Below are positions 51,738 to 58,843 of a stretch of DNA of 64,000 nt, in pieces. Under the pieces are notes generated by a model that was not told where the DNA came from, did not search any database, and saw nothing but the letters and a program-made list of their open reading frames with translations. The stretch's first letter is position 1, and each line of letters starts with the position of its first letter. Source of the DNA: Afifella aestuarii (GTDB taxonomy: Bacteria; Pseudomonadota; Alphaproteobacteria; Rhizobiales; Afifellaceae); contig NZ_SAUF01000002.1 of assembly GCF_004023665.1 (NCBI RefSeq), positions 186,001 through 250,000 on the forward strand, read 5' to 3'. A program made the translations under genes and the position numbers.

Positions 51738-51773
51738 GGCCGCGAAGCGGCCAGGGCCATCTGACGAGGCGTG

Positions 51774-52580
51774 ATGAGTTTCGGATTTCTCTTTTCCGAA
51801 GCCGGTATTCGGCTTCTCGCCTTCTTCGGCATTTTCGGCGCGATGGCGGCATTTGAGCTCGCTTATCCGCGTCGTAAAGCGCATCCGCTCAAGAGCCGGC
51901 GCTGGGCGACGAATCTTGCGGTCCTTCTCGTCGATGTCGCGGTCCTGCGGGTGATCTTTCCGATGGCGGCGGTCGGCGCCGCCATCTTTGCCGAAGCGCA
52001 GGGTTTTGGGCTGTTTCGAACGCTCGGCCTCGATCCGATTTTTGCCGGCGTCCTTGCGTTCATTCTGCTCGATTTCACCGTCTGGGCGGAGCATGTCGCC
52101 TTTCACAAGATCCCGATCCTGTGGCGCGTCCACCGCGTGCATCACGCCGACGTCGATGTCGACGTGACGACGGCGCTGCGTTTTCATCCGATCGAGATCC
52201 TCATCTCCATGTGCCTGAAGGCGGCCTTCGTCGTTCTCATCGGCGCGCCGGTCCTGTCGGTTCTTCTTTTCGAGATCGTTCTGAATGGCGCGGCGATGTT
52301 CAATCATTCGAACGTCCGCCTGCCAGACCGCGTCGACCGGGCGCTGCGCTTCCTGATCGTGACGCCGGACATGCACCGCATCCACCATTCGGTGGAGCGG
52401 CGTGAAACCGACAGCAATTACGGCTTCAATTTTTCCGTCTGGGACCGGCTCTTCCGCGTCTATACGCAGGATCCCGAGGCCGGGCAGGTTGGCATGCGTC
52501 TGGGCCTCAAGCCGCACCAGGATGGCGCGCCGGCGCGCTTCCTCTGGTCGCTTCTCTATCCCTTCCGGCGCGGCGCCTGA
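51774..52580 (+). CDS. Sterol desaturase / fatty acid hydroxylase family membrane protein
   Basis: A 268-residue membrane protein with four to five hydrophobic segments and the eight-His di-iron clusters EHVAFH (about 110-115), HRVHH (about 120-124) and HRIHHS (about 200-205). It would hydroxylate or desaturate a lipid tail using O2. Bacterial members act on hopanoids, carotenoids, ornithine lipids or ether lipids; the substrate is unknown. ATG 51774 follows a GTG in frame and has GAGG upstream. Confidence 0.9.
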   Translation: MSFGFLFSEAGIRLLAFFGIFGAMAAFELAYPRRKAHPLKSRRWATNLAVLLVDVAVLRVIFPMAAVGAAIFAEAQGFGLFRTLGLDPIFAGVLAFILLDFTVWAEHVAFHKIPILWRVHRVHHADVDVDVTTALRFHPIEILISMCLKAAFVVLIGAPVLSVLLFEIVLNGAAMFNHSNVRLPDRVDRALRFLIVTPDMHRIHHSVERRETDSNYGFNFSVWDRLFRVYTQDPEAGQVGMRLGLKPHQDGAPARFLWSLLYPFRRGA

Positions 52581-52589
52581 GGCCCCGGC

Positions 52590-53450
52590 TCAGAACAGAC
52601 CGACGGGAAAATAACGCAGATAGAGTTCGGCATAGGTGCCGTTGCGATAGGTCTCGCGCAGGGCGTAATCGAGGGCGCTCTTGAGCTCGTGCTCTTGTGG
52701 CCGCACGGCGATCTGCAGCCCGTCGCCGAAATAGGCATCGTTGAGATAAGGCCCGCCCGCGAAGCGGCAGCAATCTTTTGATCCTGCGCCATGCAGCCAG
52801 AAGGCGAGACTGAGCGCATCCCCAAAGACGGCGGTCAGGCGCTTTTCCTGCAAGGACTGCAGAGCGGCGGCCGGGTTTTGGTAGCAGGCGACACGCGCCT
52901 TCGGGAAATAATCTTCCAGAAAGGCCTGATGCGCGCTGTGGCAGACGACGCCGACGAAGCCGTCACTGTCGCTGTCGGGTTCGAACTCCGTCTCCTTCAG
53001 CGTGACGAAGCGTGCCGGTATCTTGAGATAGGGGCGTGTGGCGAGAAGCGGATCCTCGCCTTCCGGGTCGGGCGAAAGCCCGGCCATGATGGCATCGCCC
53101 TCCTTGTCCCGAAGCGCTGTCTCCAGTGTCTCATACGGGCGCGATTGCACCGCGCATTGGACCTCGAGCGCCTCGCACATGGCCCGGATCAGATCTATGT
53201 CGAAGCCGACCAGGTCTCCGTGCCGGTCGCGAAACGAGAACGGCGCGAAATCGTCCGTGACGAGAAAGCGGATCGCGCCGACCGCATCCATATTGGGCCG
53301 TTCGATGCGGGATCGCGGATCCCAGAAATTGGGGATCACCGGTTCTTCGGCTTTCGCCGCACCGGCCGTGGCGGTGAAAAGGATTGCGAGAAAGAGGAAA
53401 AGTCTCGGCAAGACGGCGCGCCAATCACGAGGTCGTTTGCAATCGTTCAT
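52590..53450 (-). CDS. Family 3 extracellular solute-binding protein
   Basis: A 286-residue periplasmic protein with a basic n-region and Sec signal (about residues 15-33, cleavage near AKA-EE). The mature SBP_bac_3 fold has APFSFRDRHGDLVGFDIDLIRAMCEAL (ligand-domain signature) and three to four Cys. No permease or ATPase is adjacent, so it is an orphan binding protein or a sensory component. Confidence 0.87.
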   Translation of the reverse strand: MNDCKRPRDWRAVLPRLFLFLAILFTATAGAAKAEEPVIPNFWDPRSRIERPNMDAVGAIRFLVTDDFAPFSFRDRHGDLVGFDIDLIRAMCEALEVQCAVQSRPYETLETALRDKEGDAIMAGLSPDPEGEDPLLATRPYLKIPARFVTLKETEFEPDSDSDGFVGVVCHSAHQAFLEDYFPKARVACYQNPAAALQSLQEKRLTAVFGDALSLAFWLHGAGSKDCCRFAGGPYLNDAYFGDGLQIAVRPQEHELKSALDYALRETYRNGTYAELYLRYFPVGLF

Positions 53451-53516
53451 AGTGTCTTGCTGACAGGACCGCTAGAGGAGCGAGCGTCAGCGAACAAGAC
53501 CGCGAGGAGGCGGGAG

Positions 53517-54119
53517 ATGCTCGACGGGCTTATCCGCAAGCAGATTGAACCCGGGTTGAACTCTCTCGGCCGGATGCTCGCCGGCCGCGGTGTCACCGCC
53601 GATCAGGTGACGTTGGCAGGGTTCGGTCTCGCCCTGCTCTCAGCTGGCGCAATCGTCGTCGAGGCCTATGCACTCGCCTTCGTTCTCATTCTCTTGGGCC
53701 GCCTTGCCGATGGGCTCGACGGCGCCGTGGCACGTGCGACTGCGCTCAGCGATCGCGGCGGCTTTCTCGACATCACGCTCGATTTTGCCTTTTACGGCCT
53801 CGTCCCCGCCGCCTTCGCGCTCGCCGATCCGGACGCCAACGCACTTGCGGCCGCGATCCTGCTTCTCGCCTTTTACGTCAACGGCGCGAGCTTTCTCGCC
53901 TTCGCCGTGATGGCGGAAAAGAAGAAAATCACGACGGACCAGCGCGGCGTGAAGTCGCTTTATTTCACGACCGGGCTCATGGAAGGCGCGGAGACGGTGA
54001 TCTTCTTCCTCGCCTTCTGCCTGTTTCCCGCGTTTTTTTCGCCTCTCGCCTACCTGTTTGCGGCGCTTTGCGCCGTGACGACGACCTCACGCATTCTGGT
54101 CGGTTGGCGCACCTTCTGA
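53517..54119 (+). CDS. CDP-alcohol phosphatidyltransferase family protein
   Basis: A 200-residue membrane enzyme. The active-site motif DG-x2-AR-x8-G-x3-D-x3-D is present as DGAVARATALSDRGGFLDITLDF (starting near residue 67), with all four metal-binding Asp. It transfers a phosphatidyl group from CDP-diacylglycerol to an alcohol; the acceptor is unclear (phosphatidylglycerol-, phosphatidylinositol- and cardiolipin-type enzymes share this motif). ATG 53517 has GAGGAGGCGGGAG; a longer upstream frame antisense to the binding-protein gene is a shadow. Confidence 0.9.
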   Translation: MLDGLIRKQIEPGLNSLGRMLAGRGVTADQVTLAGFGLALLSAGAIVVEAYALAFVLILLGRLADGLDGAVARATALSDRGGFLDITLDFAFYGLVPAAFALADPDANALAAAILLLAFYVNGASFLAFAVMAEKKKITTDQRGVKSLYFTTGLMEGAETVIFFLAFCLFPAFFSPLAYLFAALCAVTTTSRILVGWRTF

Positions 54120-54131
54120 TGCGAGAGCCGT

Positions 54132-55319
54132 TCAGAGCGCCGCGTCGAGCGCCTGGGCTACGTCTTCTGCGAGGTCTTCGGGATCTTCGAGCCCGACGGA
54201 AAAGCGCAGCATGCCCTCGGTGATGCCGAGCTCGCGCCGCACCTCTTCCGCGACGTTCTGGTGCGTCGTCGTCGCCGGGTGGGTGATGAGGCTCTTGGCA
54301 TCGCCGAGATTGTTGGAGAGGCTGACGATCTGCAGTGCGTTGGCGAGCCGGAAGGCCGCGTCCTTGCCGCCCTTCATGTCGATGGCGATCATCGTGCCGC
54401 CGCCACTCATCTGCCGGCGGGCGAGTTCGGCCTGCGGGTGGTCCGGATGGCCGGGATAAAGGACACGGGCAACGGCCGCATGCGAGCCGATGATCTCGGC
54501 GAGTTTTGCCGCCGTTTCCGCCTGGCGTCGCACGCGCAGTTCCAGCGTTTCGAGCGATTTCAGAAGCACCCAGGCGTTGAATGGGCTGAGCGCCGGGCCG
54601 GTATGCTTGACGAAGGGCAGGAGCTTTTCCTCCACCCATTCGGCACTCGACAGAACCACCCCGCCGAGGCAGCGGCCCTGGCCGTCGATATGCTTGGTGG
54701 CGGAATAGACGACGGTATGGGCGCCGAGTTCGAGCGGCTTCTGGAAGATCGGCGTCGCGAAGACATTGTCGACGACGAGACGGGCACCGACGCTGCGGCC
54801 GATTTCCGCAACGGCGGCGATATCGACGAGCTCCATCGTCGGATTGGCCGGGCTTTCGAGGAACAGCGCCTTGGTCTTGGGCGTGACCGCGGCCCGCCAT
54901 TCATCGAGGTTGGAGCCGTCGACGAGTGTTGAGGTGACGCCGAAACGCGGCAGAAGCTGCGACACGATGTAAAGACAGGAGCCGAAAAGCGCGCGCGAGG
55001 CGACCACATGATCGCCGGCTTCGATGTCGGCGAGGAGTGCCGCCGTCACTGCGGCCATGCCGGAGGCCGTTGCCTTCGCCGCTTCCGCGCCCTCCAGAAG
55101 CGCCATGCGCTCCTCGAACATCGCAACCGTCGGATTCGCGTAGCGCGAATAGACGTAACCAGGATCGTCGCCGTTGAAGCGCGCTTCGGCAGCTTCCGCG
55201 CTCGGATAGACGAAACCCTGCGTAAGGAAGAGTGCCTCGGAGGTTTCAGAAAACTGAGATCTTGTGGTGCCGCCATGCACGAGCTGCGTGGCGGGGCGAA
55301 GAGACTTTTTGTCTGTCAC
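54132..55319 (-). CDS. metZ: O-succinylhomoserine sulfhydrylase
   Basis: PLP enzyme of the Cys/Met family, 395 residues, making homocysteine from O-succinylhomoserine and sulfide. PLP Lys209 lies in SATKHIDGQGR, Asp184 in VVDNVFATP, and YSRYANPT (57-64) contacts PLP phosphate. The GTG start has AGGA 8 bp upstream. A SAM-II riboswitch lies 72 bp upstream, so expression falls when S-adenosylmethionine is plentiful. Confidence 0.95.
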   Translation of the reverse strand: MTDKKSLRPATQLVHGGTTRSQFSETSEALFLTQGFVYPSAEAAEARFNGDDPGYVYSRYANPTVAMFEERMALLEGAEAAKATASGMAAVTAALLADIEAGDHVVASRALFGSCLYIVSQLLPRFGVTSTLVDGSNLDEWRAAVTPKTKALFLESPANPTMELVDIAAVAEIGRSVGARLVVDNVFATPIFQKPLELGAHTVVYSATKHIDGQGRCLGGVVLSSAEWVEEKLLPFVKHTGPALSPFNAWVLLKSLETLELRVRRQAETAAKLAEIIGSHAAVARVLYPGHPDHPQAELARRQMSGGGTMIAIDMKGGKDAAFRLANALQIVSLSNNLGDAKSLITHPATTTHQNVAEEVRRELGITEGMLRFSVGLEDPEDLAEDVAQALDAAL

Positions 55320-55340
55320 AGCGCATTCCTGCCTTCAAGC

Positions 55341-55376
55341 AAACGAAAACCCGGCCGGGCCGCCGCCAGACCGGGT
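55341..55376 (-). terminator. Terminator-like hairpin between SAM-II riboswitch and metZ
   Basis: On the minus strand ACCCGG and CCGGGT are paired arms around a GC-rich loop, followed by TTTTCGTTT. It may be the expression platform of the riboswitch. The arms are only 6 bp, so an alternative translational mechanism is possible. Confidence 0.5.
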
Positions 55377-55390
55377 CGAATGCGCCCCGA

Positions 55391-55443
55391 CCTTTTAGCG
55401 AGTTGTTTTACGTGGCTGCAAGCCGGCCGGCCAAATCACCACG
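55391..55443 (-). ncRNA. SAM-II riboswitch (metA-type RNA motif)
   Basis: The minus strand carries the conserved SAM-II elements in order: CGTGGTGATTTG, then CTTGCAGCCACGTAAA, then GCTAAAAGG at the 3' end. CGTGG pairs with CCACG (P1), and the loop and 3' GCTAAAA segments form the H-type pseudoknot. This class is largely limited to Alphaproteobacteria and controls methionine genes, matching the metZ gene downstream. Confidence 0.93.
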
Positions 55444-55610
55444 AAGTCCTCGGGCCGATTACTCTTCGACTTGGTCGACGTCAATGCTGCACTTGAGGAA
55501 AGACTGCGATGCTGGAATGCGTCAGACGGCGGCAAAAGGCGCGACCACAGTGAAGAGGGGGCGGAAACTGCCGACTTGGCGTGGCCCTTGGCTTCGGCTA
55601 ACCGAGGGGC

Positions 55611-56702
55611 ATGAACGCAAAAGAAAACAGCGACGGCATTTTGCCCGACAGCGCGATCGAAGCGATGATCGCGGTAGGCGAAATCGATCTCGCCACGCCC
55701 CCCGATGCTCGACAGGTGCAGCCGGCGAGTCTTGATCTACGCCTCGGTGAGACAGCCTATCGTGTGCGCGCGAGCTTCCTGCCCGGGCGCGATTGCGCGG
55801 TGGAGGAAAAGCTCGACCGCTTCAAGCTGCACGCCTTCGACATCACCGGCGGTGCCGTTCTTGAAACCGGCTGCGTCTATATCGTGCCGTTGCTGGAATC
55901 CCTGGCGTTGCCGCAAGAGGTCGCCGCGAGCGCCAATCCGAAAAGCTCGACCGGCCGGCTCGACGTCTTCACGCGGGTGATCGCCGACAATGGCGACGCG
56001 TTCGACCAGATCCCGGCGGGCTACCGTGGACCGCTTTATCTGGAGATCTCGCCGCGCACATTCCCGGTTCTCGTCCGCACCGGCTCGCGTCTGGCACAGA
56101 TCCGCTTCCGCCGCGGCCATGCGCGCCTTTCTGACGAGGAGCTTGGCACGCTGCAGACAACCTCCTTCGTGTCGAGCGACCCGCGCTTTTTCGAAGGTCT
56201 CGTTCTCTCCGTCGATCTTGCCGGCGGCGAGGATGGCCTCATCGGCTATCGCGGTAAGCGACACACCGGCGTCATCGATGTCGACCGTCCGGACGCCTAT
56301 GAGGTTGCCGATTTCTGGGAGCCCTTGCGGCCGAGCGACAAAGCGGGCCTGATCCTCGATCCCGATCAGTTCTATATCCTGGCCTCGCGCGAAGCCGTGC
56401 ATGTGCCCGCGGAGACGGCGGCGGAGATGGTGCCTTTCGATCCGCTCGTCGGCGAATTCCGTGTGCATTACGCGGGCTTTTTCGATCCGGGCTTCGGCGA
56501 CGATACGGCGGGCGGCCGCGGCAGCCGGGCGGTGCTGGAGGTGAGGAGCCGGGAGGTGCCGTTCATCCTGGAACACGGGCAGACGGTTGGCCGTCTCGTC
56601 TATGAGCGCATGGCGGCGCTACCCAAGGCGCTTTATGGCGCGGGGCTCGGCTCCAATTACCAGGGCCAGGCACTCAAGCTCTCCAAGCATTTTCGCGTCT
56701 GA
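55611..56702 (+). CDS. dcd: 2'-deoxycytidine 5'-triphosphate deaminase, long form
   Basis: A 363-residue trimeric dCTP deaminase-like protein, about twice the 190-residue E. coli form. This long form with a tandem dUTPase-like domain is usual in Hyphomicrobiales. SSTGRLDVFTRVIAD (about residues 112-126) is the active-site segment, and QPASLDLRLG the N-terminal strand. It produces dUTP for thymidylate synthesis. It diverges from metZ, a neighbourhood I know as recurrent. Confidence 0.9.
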   Translation: MNAKENSDGILPDSAIEAMIAVGEIDLATPPDARQVQPASLDLRLGETAYRVRASFLPGRDCAVEEKLDRFKLHAFDITGGAVLETGCVYIVPLLESLALPQEVAASANPKSSTGRLDVFTRVIADNGDAFDQIPAGYRGPLYLEISPRTFPVLVRTGSRLAQIRFRRGHARLSDEELGTLQTTSFVSSDPRFFEGLVLSVDLAGGEDGLIGYRGKRHTGVIDVDRPDAYEVADFWEPLRPSDKAGLILDPDQFYILASREAVHVPAETAAEMVPFDPLVGEFRVHYAGFFDPGFGDDTAGGRGSRAVLEVRSREVPFILEHGQTVGRLVYERMAALPKALYGAGLGSNYQGQALKLSKHFRV

Positions 56703-56728
56703 GGGGCGCCTGTCGGGAAGACGCCCGG

Positions 56729-57463
56729 TCAAAGAGGTGAGCTTGAGGGGAGGTCGGAGGAGAATGGCGCAGTCTTCTCCGCGTCGGGTGTGAAGCCTGG
56801 TCTTTGCGCACTCCACTGGCCCCGCTTGTCGCGTTTCGCCGCCGTTTCCGCGTCTTGATAGCGGGCCGCGGTGGCCTTCGCCCAGCCTTGGCTCACCAGC
56901 CATTCGCCAAGATCGATATCGCTGAGCCGGCATGATGTCGTCTCTGGCAGTGTCTCCGCCCCCGCCGGGATCGTGCAGTCGATGGCGCGCGCCCGGATGA
57001 GGCGCCGCAGCGCCGAGCGTCCCATCATGCCGCACGGCCAGGCCGGCTTGCCGCAGCTCGCATCGGGCGCGAGCGGCTCGATCCCCGCGAGCCTGACGCT
57101 GTGTTCGCCGCTTTCGATCTTGCCGAGGCCGGCAACGACGGGGCGGAAGAGGCGCTCGGTTCTTTCCGTTGGCGCGGTCTTTTGCTCCCCCTGCTGCTCC
57201 GCCTCGTCTGCGCGGGTGCGTACAGGCTCCGGCGGCTCCACGCGCAGAAGCGGCCCGCTCACCTTGGGACCAAGTGTCATGCCGCGCGGGGTAACATTGC
57301 GCGTCGCGGGCTCGACCTCTTGGGGGAGTGCCGGCGGCGCTGCCGTTTGCGGAGCGACTGATGGGTCCTCGGTGCCGTCATCGGGGGCAGGCGAGGGAAG
57401 CGCAAAAAGCCCGAAAACGAGCCCGACGACGAGAAGAAGGCTGAGGAGGGTCAGGGCGCGCAT
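56729..57463 (-). CDS. Secreted/anchored thermonuclease-like (SNase fold) protein
   Basis: A 244-residue protein. A hydrophobic N-terminal segment (about 3-22) is a signal or anchor, then a Pro/Glu-rich linker (to about 110) and a C-terminal staphylococcal-nuclease-like domain with VRLAGIEPL, GRSALRRLI, LGEWLVSQGWAKA and AAKRDKRGQW. The usual catalytic Arg/Glu/Arg positions are not clearly conserved, so nuclease activity is doubtful. It lies 16 bp after the regulator gene on the same strand. Confidence 0.75.
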   Translation of the reverse strand: MRALTLLSLLLVVGLVFGLFALPSPAPDDGTEDPSVAPQTAAPPALPQEVEPATRNVTPRGMTLGPKVSGPLLRVEPPEPVRTRADEAEQQGEQKTAPTERTERLFRPVVAGLGKIESGEHSVRLAGIEPLAPDASCGKPAWPCGMMGRSALRRLIRARAIDCTIPAGAETLPETTSCRLSDIDLGEWLVSQGWAKATAARYQDAETAAKRDKRGQWSAQRPGFTPDAEKTAPFSSDLPSSSPL

Positions 57464-57479
57464 CTGGGGCGGCCGAATT

Positions 57480-58142
57480 TTATTGGCTCGCCCAGATGAT
57501 GCGTGCGATCCACTCGATCTCGGTCAGCGGCACCACCCGGTCGGGGTGCTCCGGATTGAGCGAATGCAATTCGACGGCGTCCGTCGTCTGCCGTTGCAGG
57601 GTCTTGGCCATCACCTCGCCCTCCGTCGTCTTCAGCACGACCCGGTCCCCCGGCCGCAATTGCGAGGTCGGGGAGACGATGATGACATCGCCGTTGCGGT
57701 AAAGCGGCAGCATGGAATCGCCGCTGACTTCGAGCGCATAGGAGCCTTCGCTGTCGGCCACCGGCAGGTCGATCTCGTCCCAGCCCTGGCCGACGGGAAA
57801 ACCACCATCGTCGAAGAAGCCTCCCGCACCGGCCTGGGCAAGGCCGAGAAGCGGCACCTGCGCCGGAGCCGGCAAGCGTACGTCAGCGGCCCGGCCGCCA
57901 TAGCGCGTGCGCGTCTCTACGAGGCCGACGAATTCCTCGAGCGAGGCTCCGGTCGCCGTCAGAATTTTGGCGATGGATTCTGTCGAGGGCCAGCGGGGCC
58001 GCCCATCGGCACTGCATCTCTTGGAACGGTTGAAGGCCGTCGGGTCGAGGCCGGCCTTGCGCGCCAGCCCAGACACAGTGAGACCGTGGCGGCTGGCGAG
58101 CGCATCGATGGCGCCCCAAACGGTGGCGTGTGTCCAGACCAT
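57480..58142 (-). CDS. S24-family (LexA/CI-like) transcriptional regulator
   Basis: A 220-residue repressor with an N-terminal helix-turn-helix (about 7-70) and C-terminal S24 domain. The Ser/Lys dyad Ser143 (GDSM) and Lys180 (MAKT) is complete, and an Ala-Gly cleavage-type site lies at 104-107 (QAGAG). It may be cleaved or use the domain for dimerisation only. A 24-bp operator-like palindrome lies 28 bp upstream of its ATG and overlaps a -10-like TATATT, so autorepression is likely. No phage genes are nearby. Confidence 0.87.
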   Translation of the reverse strand: MVWTHATVWGAIDALASRHGLTVSGLARKAGLDPTAFNRSKRCSADGRPRWPSTESIAKILTATGASLEEFVGLVETRTRYGGRAADVRLPAPAQVPLLGLAQAGAGGFFDDGGFPVGQGWDEIDLPVADSEGSYALEVSGDSMLPLYRNGDVIIVSPTSQLRPGDRVVLKTTEGEVMAKTLQRQTTDAVELHSLNPEHPDRVVPLTEIEWIARIIWASQ

Positions 58143-58170
58143 GATCGTGGGGCGCTCCCGCCCTGCGCGT

Positions 58171-58194
58171 GATTAAGGAATATAGTCCTTAATC
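58171..58194. promoter_or_regulatory. Operator palindrome upstream of the S24 regulator
   Basis: GATTAAGGA and TCCTTAATC are perfect 9-bp inverted arms around a 6-bp centre. On the minus strand the centre reads TATATT, a -10-like element. Position and symmetry fit a self-repression operator. Confidence 0.7.
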
Positions 58195-58275
58195 GGGCAG
58201 AAGCACAACTGTGCCGGCGGCCGGCACGAGGGTTTTTCTTGTGTCTCGGGCTTTCTTCCGGCTGGCAAAGCGTTT

Positions 58276-58827
58276 TCACCCAGCCTTGACACGCTCTCGC
58301 AGGGTGCGCTGCGCGGCCAGGAAGGCGGCGACGTTCTCGTCGGGCTCCGGCGGCTCGGCCGTAATCCCGAGGATTTGGAACATTTCCTCCGGCGGTACGA
58401 AGCGTTTGCCCTTGCGGTCATAGATGCCGCCCCAGGTCAGTGCCTGGGCGGCAACCTGCCCCTCACCCTTGTCGCCGAGGACGAAACGGTGCTCGCCGAC
58501 GACGCTCGTTCCCTCCCAGGTGACGATGCGCGAGGTGAGCTGAAAGCGCTGCCACATACGGATTTCGCGCCGGAAGACGATGTTGACGCCGCCGAGCATC
58601 GGTGCCCAGCCACGTTTCATCGCCTCGTCCCACAGGCCAAAGCGGCGGAAGAGATCGAAGCGGCCGATATCGGCCAGCATCAGATAGCGACCGTTGGTGA
58701 TATGGAGATTGGTGTCGCAATCCCACGGCCAGGTGAGAAACGACAATTCCGAGACACCGAACGGAACGGGAAGAGGGGCCTTCGTTCCCGAAAGCCCCAA
58801 CTTCAGAAGTCTACCCCAAACATACAT
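58276..58827 (-). CDS. Hotdog-fold acyl-CoA thioesterase
   Basis: A 183-residue thioesterase of the 4HBT/THEM6-like type. WDCDTNLHITNGRYLMLADIGRFDL carries the Asp-centred acyl-CoA active-site segment, followed by the central helix. It releases free acids from acyl-CoA. It is the last gene of the beta-oxidation run, 16 bp after the FadB/J-like gene; a ribosome site before the ATG is not obvious. Confidence 0.88.
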   Translation of the reverse strand: MYVWGRLLKLGLSGTKAPLPVPFGVSELSFLTWPWDCDTNLHITNGRYLMLADIGRFDLFRRFGLWDEAMKRGWAPMLGGVNIVFRREIRMWQRFQLTSRIVTWEGTSVVGEHRFVLGDKGEGQVAAQALTWGGIYDRKGKRFVPPEEMFQILGITAEPPEPDENVAAFLAAQRTLRERVKAG

Positions 58828-58843
58828 CAGCTAGACATCGACC

